Origin: Streptomyces tubercidicus
GTDB taxonomy: Bacteria > Actinomycetota > Actinomycetes > Streptomycetales > Streptomycetaceae
Length of the DNA: 64,000 nt
NCBI RefSeq assembly: GCF_027497495.1
Contig: NZ_CP114205.1
Coordinates: forward strand, 5,766,001 to 5,830,000
Direction: 5' to 3'
Each line of letters opens with the position of its first letter. The first letter of the stretch is position 1. Position numbers and translations under genes: made by a program. The notes under the pieces were generated by a model. It worked only from the letters and a program-made list of their open reading frames with translations, was not told the origin of the DNA and did not search any database. Positions 42,690 through 51,717 of this stretch are shown here, piece by piece.

Positions 42690-44048
42690 ATGACATCGGC
42701 GACCGCAGTGGTTGCTCCGATCCCGAACCACGCGTTGATGATCCTTCTGCTCCAGGCCGGCGTACTGCTGGCGGCGGCGATGCTGCTGGGGCAAGTGGCG
42801 CGGCGCCTCGGCATGCCGTCCATCGTGGGAGAGCTGGCCGCGGGGGTGATCCTGGGGCCGTCACTGCTGACCCAGGTGGCCCCGGGCGTGGCGCACTGGC
42901 TGTTCCCGCAGGACGCGGCTCAGATGCATCTGCTGGACGCGCTGGGCCAGCTCGGCGTCATCCTGCTGGTCGGTTTCACAGGCATGCACGTGGACCTCAG
43001 GCTGGTGCGCCGCCAGGGCTCGCGAGCCGCGGTGGTGAGCGCCGCGGGTCTGGTCCTGCCGCTGGTGCTCGGCGTCGGGCTGGGGTTCATGCTCCCCGGC
43101 GAACTGCGCGCGGAGGGCGCCGACGCCACGGTCTTCGCGCTCTTCGTCGGGGTGGCGATGTGCGTCAGCGCGATCCCGGTGATTGCCAGGACGCTGTTGG
43201 ACATGAAGCTGATCCACCGGAACGTGGGTCAGATGATCCTGGTGGCGGGCACGATTGACGACGCGGTCGGGTGGCTGCTGGTCTCACTGATCGGTGCCAT
43301 GGCCACCACCGGTCTGCACACCGGCGAGGTGACACTCGCGCTCGGCCACATGGCGATTCTCCTGATCTGCACGCTGACGGTCGGCCGGCTGGTGGTGCGT
43401 ACGGCCATGCGTGCGGCCGCCCGCTGCGGCGTCCCCGGCCTGCCCGTCATGACGGCGGTCGTCCTCATGCTCCTGTCGGCGGCAGGCACCCACGCGCTGG
43501 GACTGGAGGCGGTGTTCGGGGCCTTCCTGTGCGGCGTCCTCATCGGGTCGTCCAAGGACATCGACACGACGGCGCTGTCACCGCTGAACACCACAGTGAT
43601 GGCCGTCCTGGCACCGCTGTTCTTCGCCACCGCGGGATTGCGGATGGATCTCAGCGCCCTGGCCGACCCGCGTATCGCGCTGTGGGGCCTCGCGGTGTTC
43701 GGCGTCGCGGTCTTCGGGAAGTTCCTCGGCGCCTTCGTCGGGGGGCTGTTCAGCCGGATGAGCCGGTGGGAGTCGCTGGCCCTGGGTGCCGGCATGAACG
43801 CCCGGGGCGTGATCGAAGTGATCATCGCCATGATCGGGGTCCGACTCGGCCTGCTGACCGTGGAGATGTACTCCATCGTCGTGCTCGTCGCGGTGCTCAC
43901 CTCTCTGATGGCGCCGCCTCTGCTGCGTATCTCCATGAACCGGGTCGAGCACACCGCGGAGGAAGAGATGCGCAAACTCCGGGTCCTGTCGGCACAGGAC
44001 ACCACCACCACCACCAGCGGCGGCAAGGACCCGGTCGCCCACCAGTAG
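42690..44048 (+). CDS. CPA2-family cation:proton antiporter
   Basis: A 452-residue membrane protein with 12 or more hydrophobic helices of the Na+/H+ exchanger (KefB/NapA) fold. Landmarks are LGMPSIVGELAAGVILGP early, an Asp pair region at AGTIDDAVGWLL, and GAGMNARGVIEVIIAMIG late. GAGGAG precedes the ATG. Such antiporters occur in several antibiotic clusters and may give self-protection or pH/ion control; here it is between the flavin reductase and the halogenase, so it is part of the cluster. It could also export the product, but that is inference. Confidence 0.85.
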   Translation: MTSATAVVAPIPNHALMILLLQAGVLLAAAMLLGQVARRLGMPSIVGELAAGVILGPSLLTQVAPGVAHWLFPQDAAQMHLLDALGQLGVILLVGFTGMHVDLRLVRRQGSRAAVVSAAGLVLPLVLGVGLGFMLPGELRAEGADATVFALFVGVAMCVSAIPVIARTLLDMKLIHRNVGQMILVAGTIDDAVGWLLVSLIGAMATTGLHTGEVTLALGHMAILLICTLTVGRLVVRTAMRAAARCGVPGLPVMTAVVLMLLSAAGTHALGLEAVFGAFLCGVLIGSSKDIDTTALSPLNTTVMAVLAPLFFATAGLRMDLSALADPRIALWGLAVFGVAVFGKFLGAFVGGLFSRMSRWESLALGAGMNARGVIEVIIAMIGVRLGLLTVEMYSIVVLVAVLTSLMAPPLLRISMNRVEHTAEEEMRKLRVLSAQDTTTTTSGGKDPVAHQ

Positions 44049-44099
44049 GACCTACCCCGAGGCCGCGCCTCCCGGCTGTACCTCTCCGAAAGGTGAACT

Positions 44100-45716
44100 G
44101 TGAACACGATGGATAACGAACTGCGGGACGACAAGCGCTACGACGTCGCCATCCTCGGCGCGGGCATGGCAGGCGGGACGCTGGCGGCGGTGCTCGCCCG
44201 CAACGGCGTGAAAGTCTTGGTGATCGACGCGGGTGTGCACCCGCGCTTCGCCGTGGGCGAGTCCACCATCCCGTACACCTCGACCATGACCAAGGTCATC
44301 GCTGAGCGCTATCAGGTTCCCGAGATCGCCCCGCTCGCCAGCTTCCGCGGCATCCAGGACAAGATCTCCCCGATGTCCGGACGCAAGCAGAATTTCGGGT
44401 TCGTCTACCACCGAGAAGGCAAGCCCCAGGACCCGGAGCAGATCAACCAGTTGGTGATTCCCGAGTGGCAGCGCACCGAGAGCCACCTGTTCCGCCAGGA
44501 CACCGACGCCTACCTGTTCAACTTGGCTGTCAGCTACGGCGCGGAGGGGCGTCTGGCCACCCGCATCCAGGACATCGACGCCGGCGCGGACGGGGTCGTG
44601 CTCCGGTCGGATCGGGGAGAGGAGTTCCACGCCGAGTACCTGGTGGACGGCAGCGGATTCCGCTCGCCGGTGGCGGAGAAGTTCGGCCTGCGCGAGGAGC
44701 CGACCCGGGCGCGGCACCACTCGCGCACCCTCTTCACGCACATGGTCGGCGTCACGCCCTTCGATGACGCCGAGGCGGCCGCTGCACACAAGCAGCCCAG
44801 CCCCTGGCACAACGGCACCCTGCACCACGTATTCGAGGGCGGTTGGCTCTGGGTGATCCCGTTCGACAACCACGAGGGCGCGCTCAGCACGCTGTGCAGT
44901 GTGGGGCTGACAGTGGACGAACGGGTTTTCCCCAAGTCCGACCAGTCCCCTCAGGAGGAGTTCGAAGCATTCCTGGCGCGGTTCCCGCAGATTGCGGAGC
45001 AGTTCACCGATGCCAGGGCGGTCCGCCCGTGGGTCGGCACCGGGCGGTTGCAGTACTCCGCGACGCGGACGGTCGGCGAGCGCTACTGTCTGACCGCGCA
45101 CGCGGCGGGATTCATCGATGCGCTCTACTCGCGCGGCCTGACCAATACGTTCGAGGTCGTCAACTCGCTGGCCTGGCGCTTGATCGAGGCGTCCCGGGAC
45201 GGTGACTGGTCCACCGAGCGGTTCGCTTACATCGACAGCCTCCAACAGGGGCTGTACGACGTCCATGACGATCTGGTCTACAGCTCCTTCGTCGGCTTCC
45301 GCGACTACGAACTGTGGAACGCAGTCTCCCGGGTGTGGAAGGCGACCAGCATCATGCCCACGATGACGTTGGAGCGGGCCTACCGTGCCTTCTTGGAGAA
45401 CCGCGACGACCAGGTGCTACGCGACCTGGAGAAGTCCGAGACCCCGGGACTCGCGGCCCCCGCCGGCCGGGACATCAGCCAACTCCTGACCTTCACCCGG
45501 GAGCTCTGCCAACAGGTCGAGGCCGGCACGGTGCCGTCCGGTCAGGCCGCTCAGGAGATCCTCGCCCGGGTCCGGGAGACCGAGGTCCTGCCCGCGCCGT
45601 TCGAGCTGGGAGCTTCGGACAACCGGTGCTTTGAGGCCACGCCCGAGCTCATGCAGCGTGCCCTGGAATGGGGCAGGAACGAGGCGCCCGAGCGCATCAA
45701 GAGCCTCTTCGGCTAG
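44100..45716 (+). CDS. FAD-dependent halogenase
   Basis: A 538-residue halogenase of the tryptophan-halogenase superfamily. The FAD-binding GxGxxG is AILGAGMAGGTLA near residue 17, VGESTIPYTSTM follows, and the diagnostic WxWxIP lies in GGWLWVIPF near residue 250. This motif blocks monooxygenation and marks halogenases. The long C-terminal helical part fits halogenases that act on larger or carrier-bound substrates rather than free tryptophan. It would chlorinate an aromatic carbon of the phenazine or of a tethered acyl group. GAAAGGTGA lies before the GTG start. The gene ends at a strong hairpin. Confidence 0.88.
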   Translation: MNTMDNELRDDKRYDVAILGAGMAGGTLAAVLARNGVKVLVIDAGVHPRFAVGESTIPYTSTMTKVIAERYQVPEIAPLASFRGIQDKISPMSGRKQNFGFVYHREGKPQDPEQINQLVIPEWQRTESHLFRQDTDAYLFNLAVSYGAEGRLATRIQDIDAGADGVVLRSDRGEEFHAEYLVDGSGFRSPVAEKFGLREEPTRARHHSRTLFTHMVGVTPFDDAEAAAAHKQPSPWHNGTLHHVFEGGWLWVIPFDNHEGALSTLCSVGLTVDERVFPKSDQSPQEEFEAFLARFPQIAEQFTDARAVRPWVGTGRLQYSATRTVGERYCLTAHAAGFIDALYSRGLTNTFEVVNSLAWRLIEASRDGDWSTERFAYIDSLQQGLYDVHDDLVYSSFVGFRDYELWNAVSRVWKATSIMPTMTLERAYRAFLENRDDQVLRDLEKSETPGLAAPAGRDISQLLTFTRELCQQVEAGTVPSGQAAQEILARVRETEVLPAPFELGASDNRCFEATPELMQRALEWGRNEAPERIKSLFG

Positions 45717-45786
45717 GACCGTGTGCGACCGATGAGGTTCGGAGCCAGATGGCGTGGGTGAGGAACCGGGCCGGCGTGGCGAGGTC

Positions 45787-45813
45787 GGGCGGGTGGCGCT
45801 CTGCCACCCGCCC
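45787..45813 (+). terminator. Terminator hairpin after the halogenase
   Basis: A perfect 11-bp stem (GGGCGGGTGGC and its complement) with a five-base loop lies 70 bases after the halogenase stop. It should separate the reductase-antiporter-halogenase unit from the regulator downstream. Confidence 0.75.
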
Positions 45814-46305
45814 CACTTGGTGATGGATCTCGACGCGCACCGTAGGGGCCAGGGCCTCGGCGCGTAGCCGCATGCGGCGGCACCTGTCAGCGAGGACGGT
45901 CGGCCAGCCGTCGCCTGACGGACACTTACCGTAAGACTGCTGTGACGAAGCGCACAGAAAGCAGCGCTACGGTCTGTTAATTCAGGGAGTCCACCGGGGG
46001 GTGGGGTTGCAGGCGCACGCCGCGGGGCCCAATTATCTCTTTGGTGTATGAAAGGCGTTTTCACTGGGATTCAACTCTGGAGCGCTTCGGCGTGCAGGTC
46101 CACTCCGGTCAATGCGACTCAGCAAACGGCGCAAGCGGTTTGTTATGATGCCCTGAGCATAATGCGGGGAAGACTGGCGCGTCGCACGTGGTGTTCACCC
46201 CGTGTGCATGCCATGGGCTCGACCTCGGGCCATGGCGTCAAGTTCATGCGTGTGTGCTCTCCGTAGGTCCTGATCTTGTCGAGTGGACTGTTCGAGGGGG
46301 AGACT
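45814..46305 (+). promoter_or_regulatory. Promoter region of the OmpR-type regulator
   Basis: A long noncoding stretch that becomes distinctly AT-richer after 45950. TATGAT at 46144-46149 is a good -10 hexamer; no clear -35 is seen 17 bases upstream (AGCAAA). The start codon lies 160 bases further on, leaving a long leader. On the minus strand, 45720-45900 gives a protein-like frame (see findings) with no start or ribosome binding site. Confidence 0.5.
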
Positions 46306-47082
46306 GTGTTTCACTCAGACCTGACGGGTTCTCACCGGTCAGCTCAACCCGGTGTGGGGCGGCCGGACCCGACGGAGGTGCCACCCCGGGTCTCAGGGCA
46401 GACGGGGGGACTCCAGCCGTCCGCTGCCTGGCGGGTGCTCGTGGTGGAGAGTGACACCGAGGACGCTGAACTCCTGGTGCGGGGTCTGCAGCGGCACAGT
46501 CACCATGTCGAGCGGGTGGACTCCGGGATGGCCGCGTTACGCGTCCTGGATGACTTCGACCTGCTGCTGCTGGATCTCGAACTACCGGACCTCGACGGCC
46601 TTGAGGTCTGCCGCCGGGTGCGCTCCGCCGGTTCCGTTCCGGTCATCGCCGTCACCTCCAGGGGGACCGAGCTGGACCGGGTGCTCGGACTCCAGGCCGG
46701 CGCGGACGACTACCTCGTGAAGCCTTACGGGTTCCGGGAGTTGCTGGCCCGGATGGATGCGGTCATGCGCCGCGTCCAGGTGCAGCACCCGGCGACCCGG
46801 GTTATTTCGCACGGCGCGCTGAGCATCGACACGGCCGCGCGCCAAGTCAGCCTTGACGGCAGGCAGATCGAGGTGACCCGCAAGGAGTTCGATCTGCTCC
46901 ACCTCCTCGCGTCGCATCCTGACGCCGTCGTCCCGCGCAACCGGATCATGCAGCAGGTCTGGGGGGACGTCTGGTCGCGGCGGACCGTCGACACCCATGT
47001 CAGCAGCCTGCGCCACAAGCTCGGCTCCAGCGAGTGGATCATCACGGTGCGCGGAGTCGGATTCCAGCTCGGGCGTGCCTGA
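46306..47082 (+). CDS. OmpR/PhoB-family response regulator, orphan
   Basis: A 258-residue regulator. A 42-residue N-terminal extension precedes the receiver domain (phospho-acceptor Asp90 in LLLLDLELPDLDG, Thr117, Lys139 in YLVKPYG). A C-terminal winged helix follows, with RKEFDLLHLLASHPDAVVPRNRIMQQVWG. The usual acidic pair after the first strand reads Glu48-Ser49, so one metal-binding acid is missing. No kinase gene is nearby. Codon 78 is TTA (46537-46539), suggesting bldA dependence. GTG 46306 is chosen for its GAGGGGG. It lies just before phzB and is the likely pathway regulator. Confidence 0.88.
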   Translation: MFHSDLTGSHRSAQPGVGRPDPTEVPPRVSGQTGGLQPSAAWRVLVVESDTEDAELLVRGLQRHSHHVERVDSGMAALRVLDDFDLLLLDLELPDLDGLEVCRRVRSAGSVPVIAVTSRGTELDRVLGLQAGADDYLVKPYGFRELLARMDAVMRRVQVQHPATRVISHGALSIDTAARQVSLDGRQIEVTRKEFDLLHLLASHPDAVVPRNRIMQQVWGDVWSRRTVDTHVSSLRHKLGSSEWIITVRGVGFQLGRA

Positions 47083-47449
47083 ACCTCTGCCGATCCGGCG
47101 TGCATCCGGGCGGGGAGGCCCGCCCGGACCAGGTGCGCCGCCTGGCCGCTGTGGACGTCGCCGGCCGCCTGTTGGACAACGTTTGCATTGCCGATGAGTA
47201 ATTGCACGGCATCTGTCGCCGATTTACCGGGCAATTGACATTGATTTAACATACATTGAGTTGCCTGCGAAGACTTCGCCCGGCATGACAAATTCTGACT
47301 TCGATCTGACGCGCGATTTCTTGTAGAGCTCGCGCCGACCGGCAAGACTTGTGGCCATGGCGCCGTGCGATCACGCGCCGGACCCGTCTGTCCGGCGCGT
47401 TCCACGGGCCTGAATTCCCTTTCGCATCTCACCGTTTTGGAGGACAGGA
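47083..47449 (+). promoter_or_regulatory. Promoter/operator region of the phz operon
   Basis: An AT-rich island at about 47200-47300 lies in an otherwise GC-rich region. TTGACA at 47235-47240 is a consensus -35, but no matching -10 is found 17 bases on. Two ACATTGA heptamers (47238-47244, 47253-47259) form a direct repeat with a 15-base period, the form of site used by OmpR-type regulators. The phzB start follows about 190 bases later, with GGAGG before its ATG. Confidence 0.5.
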
Positions 47450-47938
47450 ATGTCCGAATCCGTGGAATCCCGGGGTTTTACCGACGAAGTTGAACTGCGC
47501 CGGATCAACCGGGCGACGGTGGAGCGATACATGGCCACCAAGGGGCAGGACCGGCTCCAGCGTCACACCCTGTTCACCGAGGACGGCAGCGGTGGTCTGT
47601 GGACTACCGACACCGGCTCCCCGATCGTCATCAACGGCCGCGACCGGCTCGCGGAGCATGCGGTGTGGTCGCTGAAATGCTTCCCCGACTGGGAGTGGTA
47701 CAACATCCAGGTCTTCGAGACCCAGGACCCGAACCGTTACTGGGTGGAGTGCGACGGCCGCGGCAAGATCCGCTTCGCCGGATACCCCGAGGGCTACTAC
47801 CAGAACCACTTCCTGCATTCGTTCGAACTGGATAATGGGAAGATCAAGCAAAACCGGGAGTTCATGAACCCCTTCGAGCAGCTCCGTGCGCTCAGCATTC
47901 CTGTTCCGGAGATCAAGCGCGAAGGCATACCCACCTGA
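47450..47938 (+). CDS. phzB: Phenazine biosynthesis protein PhzA/B
   Basis: A 162-residue member of the PhzA/PhzB family (NTF2/ketosteroid-isomerase fold). It catalyses condensation of two aminoketone molecules made by PhzF into the tricyclic phenazine precursor. Family features seen are LRRINRATVERYMATKGQDRLQRHTLF, FPDWEWYNIQVFETQDP, and the C-terminal NREFMNPFEQLRAL. Pseudomonads have duplicated phzA and phzB; only one copy is present here, as usual in actinomycetes. It opens the core operon and has a strong ribosome binding site. Confidence 0.95.
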   Translation: MSESVESRGFTDEVELRRINRATVERYMATKGQDRLQRHTLFTEDGSGGLWTTDTGSPIVINGRDRLAEHAVWSLKCFPDWEWYNIQVFETQDPNRYWVECDGRGKIRFAGYPEGYYQNHFLHSFELDNGKIKQNREFMNPFEQLRALSIPVPEIKREGIPT

Positions 47939-47970
47939 CCGGCAGCCTCACCGCCTCATTGGAGACTCCT

Positions 47971-49146
47971 GTGGACGAAGTCTTACGTGATATCCGTAGC
48001 TGTGACGCCTTGCAGCAGCCCGAATGGACCGACTTGCCGCAGGTGGACCGCGTGGGGGAGGCGCTTGCAGGCAGACCCGCGCTCGTTCAGGCAGCCGATC
48101 TGCGCGTGCTGCGTGGCTCCCTGGCCCGGGTGGCCGCGGGCGAGGCCATGGTGATCCAGGCCGGTGACTGTGCCGAGGACCCGGGTGAGTGCACACCCCA
48201 GGACATCTCGCGTAAGGCGGCGCTCCTCGATGTGCTCGCCGGTGCACTGCGCATGGAGGCGCACAAGCCCGTCATTCGTGTGGGGCGCATCGCGGGCCAG
48301 CTCGCCAAGCCCCGCTCCAGCCCCACGGAGACTGTGGGCGGCGTCGAAATCCCCACGTACCGCGGGCACATGGTGAACGGGATCGAACCTGATCCGGAAG
48401 CCAGGCGCCCCGACCCGCTGCGCATCCTGACGGGCTACATGGCCGCCGACGACATCATGGAGTATCTGGGCTGGCGTCGCCGGGCGGCCGGCCAGGATCC
48501 CATCGGGCCGCTGGTGTGGACCAGCCACGAGGCCTTGCTGCTCGCCTACGAGCTCCCCATGCTCCGTACCGACGAGCGGGGCAGGCTGTTCCTCGGCTCC
48601 ACGCACTGGCCCTGGATCGGCGAGCGCACCCGCCAACTGGACGGTGCCCATGTGGCGCTGCTCGCCCAGGTGGACAACCCGGTGGCCTGCAAGGTGGGTC
48701 CCTCGATGGAGCCCGCGGAGCTGCTGGCCCTGTGTGAGCGGCTCGACCCCGACCGGGAGCCGGGACGGCTCACTCTCATCGCCCGGATGGGCGTCGGCCG
48801 CGTCGCGGAGCGGCTGCCCCTGCTGGTGGAAGCCGTACGCGCGGCGGGCCACCCGGTCATCTGGCTGACCGACCCGATGCACGGCAACACCGTCGCGGCG
48901 CCGGACGGGAACAAGACCCGGCACGTGGAGACCGTCTCGCGCGAAGTCGTGCTGTTCCAGCAGGCGGTGCGGGCGGCCGGCGGTGTATGCGGCGGTCTGC
49001 ACCTGGAGACCACCCCGAACGACGTCACCGAGTGCGTCTCCTGCGAGGCCGATCTGGACCACGTCGGCGACAAGTACACGACGTTCTGCGACCCGAGGCT
49101 CAACCCGCGGCAGGCCGTTTCGGTGGTCTCCGCCTGGTCCGCGTGA
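47971..49146 (+). CDS. phzC: Class II DAHP synthase (phenazine-specific)
   Basis: A 391-residue 3-deoxy-D-arabino-heptulosonate 7-phosphate synthase that raises flux into the shikimate pathway. Plant-type class II features are VIQAGDCAEDPGE (Cys metal ligand), RVGRIAGQLAKPRS, MVNGIEPDPEARRPD, WLTDPMHGNTV and a late Glu/Asp ligand pair. It lacks the N-terminal regulatory extension of housekeeping class II enzymes. GTG 47971 is preferred over the upstream TTG because GGAG lies seven bases before it. Codon 5 is TTA (47983-47985). Confidence 0.95.
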   Translation: MDEVLRDIRSCDALQQPEWTDLPQVDRVGEALAGRPALVQAADLRVLRGSLARVAAGEAMVIQAGDCAEDPGECTPQDISRKAALLDVLAGALRMEAHKPVIRVGRIAGQLAKPRSSPTETVGGVEIPTYRGHMVNGIEPDPEARRPDPLRILTGYMAADDIMEYLGWRRRAAGQDPIGPLVWTSHEALLLAYELPMLRTDERGRLFLGSTHWPWIGERTRQLDGAHVALLAQVDNPVACKVGPSMEPAELLALCERLDPDREPGRLTLIARMGVGRVAERLPLLVEAVRAAGHPVIWLTDPMHGNTVAAPDGNKTRHVETVSREVVLFQQAVRAAGGVCGGLHLETTPNDVTECVSCEADLDHVGDKYTTFCDPRLNPRQAVSVVSAWSA

Positions 49147-49192
49147 TTCCGGGCGCGTCCGAGCCCTGATGCAGGCACAGGAAGGCGAAGCC

Positions 49193-49816
49193 ATGTCCGG
49201 CATACCCCCTATCGAGTCCTACGTGTTACCGACCGCGGGCGACTTGCCCCCCAACACCGCCCAATGGTCCCCGGACCCGGACCGCGCGGTCCTGCTCGTC
49301 CACGACATGCAGCGCTATTTCCTCGCTCCCTTCGCGGCGGACGTACGCGAGCAACTGGTGCGGAACGCCGCCGCACTGCGCGACCGCTGCGCCGCCGCCG
49401 GAGTCCCGGTGGCCTATACCGCCCAGCCCGGCGGCATGACCGCACAGCAGCGCGGTCTGCTGAAGGACTTCTGGGGGCCCGGCATGCGCCCGGAGCCGGC
49501 CGACCGCGCGGTGGTCGACGAACTGGCGCCCACCGAAGGCGACTGGACGCTGACCAAGTGGCGCTACAGCGCCTTCTTCAACTCCCCGCTCCTCGACCGG
49601 ATGCGCGAGGCGGGCCGCGACCAGCTGATCTTGTGCGGTGTCTATGCGCACGTCGGGGTCCTGATGACCGCCGTTGAAGCCTTCACCAACGATATCCAGC
49701 CGTTCTTCGTCGCCGACGCCGTTGCCGACTTCAACGAGCACTACCACCGCCTGGCCATCAGCTACGCGGCCGAACGCTGCGCCGCCGTCGTCACGGCGAA
49801 GGAGGTGTTCGCGTGA
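49193..49816 (+). CDS. phzD: 2-amino-2-deoxyisochorismate hydrolase (isochorismatase family)
   Basis: A 207-residue PhzD, the exact usual length. It hydrolyses the vinyl ether of ADIC to give trans-2,3-dihydro-3-hydroxyanthranilic acid and pyruvate. The catalytic Asp is in LLVHDMQRYF and the Lys in LTKWRYSAFF. The position that is Cys in nucleophilic relatives is Gly in CGVYAHVGVL, as in true PhzD. Codon 12 is TTA (49226-49228). The ATG at 49193 gives the right length; the longer open frame upstream overlaps phzC and is not used. Confidence 0.95.
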   Translation: MSGIPPIESYVLPTAGDLPPNTAQWSPDPDRAVLLVHDMQRYFLAPFAADVREQLVRNAAALRDRCAAAGVPVAYTAQPGGMTAQQRGLLKDFWGPGMRPEPADRAVVDELAPTEGDWTLTKWRYSAFFNSPLLDRMREAGRDQLILCGVYAHVGVLMTAVEAFTNDIQPFFVADAVADFNEHYHRLAISYAAERCAAVVTAKEVFA

Positions 49817-51717
49817 CCCGGCGCCGGACCACTCCGCCGCCGGCAGCCGACGACCTGCTCGGCCGCGTCCTGGCGGACCGACCGGGCCCCTTCGCCCTGC
49901 TGTACCGGCCCGAGGCCGCGGGCACGGACACCGTGGACCTACTCGTCGGCGACGTGTCGACGCACGAGACGCTCGCCGACATCTCCCTGCCCGACGGGCC
50001 TGGGCGGCCCACCGGCGCACACCACGAAGTCCTCGTCGTCGTCCCGTACCGGCAGGTCAGGGAGCGCGGATACGCGGTACCCGACGACGGCGCCCCACTG
50101 CTCGCGCTGAGCGTCACCGGCCAGCGGCGACTGCCCCTCGCCGAGGTGCTGCACCGTCTGCCGCAGGTGCCTACGGTGCTGAGCGGTGAGCACTTCGACG
50201 TCGCAGACGACGCCTACCAGGAGATCGTCCGCACGGTCGTCAACGACGTGATCGGCACCGGCGAGGGCGCGAACTTCGTCATCAAACGCTCCTTCGTCGC
50301 GGACATCACGGACTACGGACCGGATAGCGCGCTGTCCTTCTTCGCGCGGCTGCTGGAGCGGGAGGTGGGTGCGTACTGGACCTTCCTCATCCATACCGGC
50401 GAGCGCACCTTTGTCGGCGCTTCGCCCGAGCGGCACATCAGCCTCGCCGAAGGCAGGGCTGTGATGAACCCCATCAGCGGTACGTACCGCTACCCGCAGG
50501 CCGGCCCCAACCTGCCGGACGTCATGGCTTTCCTCGCCGACTCCAAGGAGACCGACGAGCTGTACATGGTCGTCGACGAGGAACTGAAGATGATGGCCCG
50601 GATCTGCGAGTCGGGCGGGCGGGTCATCGGCCCGTATCTCAAGGAGATGGCGCGGCTGGCGCACACCGAGTACTTCATCGAGGGGCACACCACCCGCGAC
50701 GCGCGCGACATCCTGCGCGAGACCATGTTCGCGCCGACCGTGACCGGCTCGCCACTGGAGAGCGCCTGCCGTGTCATCGAGACGTACGAGCCGAACGGGC
50801 GCGGCTACTACAGCGGGATCGCCGGGCTCATCGGGCGGGACGAGCACGGCGGCCGCGCTCTGGACTCCGCGATCCTCATCCGCACCGCGGACATCGACAG
50901 CACGGGCCGGCTGAGCATCGGCGTAGGGGCCACCCTGGTACGCCACTCGGATCCGGCCGGGGAGGCCGCCGAGACGCGAGCCAAGGTGGCCGGGCTGGTC
51001 GCCGCCCTGGAGTCCGGCAGTGGCGAACGCTTCGCCGGCCATCCGGGCGTACGAGCGGCACTGGAGCGGCGCAACGAACCACTCTCGGACTTCTGGCTCC
51101 GGGACCCCGACGACCGCGCGGCGCCGCTGCCGGGTCTGGCCGGCCGCAGGGTGCTGGTTGTCGACGCCGAGGACACCTTCACCTCCATGATTGACCACCA
51201 ACTCAGGTCCATGGGGCTGGAGGTGACGGTGCGGCGCTTCGATGAGGAGTACGCCCTCGACGGCCACGACCTCGTCGTCATGGGGCCGGGTCCCGGCAAC
51301 CCGGTCGACCGCGGCCACCCCAAGATCCAGCACCTGCACATGGCGATTCGCACCCTGCTGGACCGGGACACCCCGTTCATCGCCGTCTGCCTCAGCCACC
51401 AGGTGCTCAGCCTGGGACTGGGCTTCGCAGTGCGCCGACTGAACGTCCCCAACCAGGGCGTCCAGAAGGAGATCGACCTCTTCGGCCGCCGTGAACGGGT
51501 CGGCTTCTACAACACGTTCGCCGCCCGGAGCGCCGAGGACAAGGTTGATGTCGAGGGCATCGGCGTGGTGGAGGTGAGCCGGGACGCCCTCACCGGTGAG
51601 GTGCACGCGCTGCGCGGCCCGCGCTTCGCGTCCATGCAGTTCCACGCCGAATCGGTGCTTACCCAGGACGGTCCGCGCATCGTCGCCGCCGCCGTGACGG
51701 ACCTGCTCGGCCCATGA
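49813..51717 (+). CDS. phzE: 2-amino-2-desoxyisochorismate synthase
   Basis: A 634-residue fusion that converts chorismate and glutamine to ADIC, the first committed step. The N-terminal anthranilate-synthase-like domain (about 1-430) has the chorismate-binding IKRSFVADI, SPERHISL, NPISGTYRY and GSPLESACRVIE. The C-terminal glutaminase domain (about 440-634) has oxyanion MGPGPGNP, nucleophile Cys in IAVCLSHQVLS and His-Glu in QFHAES. Length matches known PhzE. The GTG start overlaps the phzD stop, and the stop overlaps phzF. Confidence 0.96.
   Translation: MTRRRTTPPPAADDLLGRVLADRPGPFALLYRPEAAGTDTVDLLVGDVSTHETLADISLPDGPGRPTGAHHEVLVVVPYRQVRERGYAVPDDGAPLLALSVTGQRRLPLAEVLHRLPQVPTVLSGEHFDVADDAYQEIVRTVVNDVIGTGEGANFVIKRSFVADITDYGPDSALSFFARLLEREVGAYWTFLIHTGERTFVGASPERHISLAEGRAVMNPISGTYRYPQAGPNLPDVMAFLADSKETDELYMVVDEELKMMARICESGGRVIGPYLKEMARLAHTEYFIEGHTTRDARDILRETMFAPTVTGSPLESACRVIETYEPNGRGYYSGIAGLIGRDEHGGRALDSAILIRTADIDSTGRLSIGVGATLVRHSDPAGEAAETRAKVAGLVAALESGSGERFAGHPGVRAALERRNEPLSDFWLRDPDDRAAPLPGLAGRRVLVVDAEDTFTSMIDHQLRSMGLEVTVRRFDEEYALDGHDLVVMGPGPGNPVDRGHPKIQHLHMAIRTLLDRDTPFIAVCLSHQVLSLGLGFAVRRLNVPNQGVQKEIDLFGRRERVGFYNTFAARSAEDKVDVEGIGVVEVSRDALTGEVHALRGPRFASMQFHAESVLTQDGPRIVAAAVTDLLGP

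Noticed and set aside
45417..46064. 215-residue minus-strand gene opposite the halogenase end
   Set aside because: Its frame runs into the halogenase, has no ribosome binding site and a random-looking Pro/Ser/Arg composition; only a different frame at 45708-45930 looks protein-like.
47235..47264. Standard sigma-70 promoter at the TTGACA before phzB
   Set aside because: No acceptable -10 hexamer is found 16-19 bases downstream, so only the repeat and AT-richness are reported.
48983..49192. 70-residue N-terminal extension of PhzD
   Set aside because: It overlaps phzC, has no similarity to PhzD, and the ATG at 49193 gives the exact family length.
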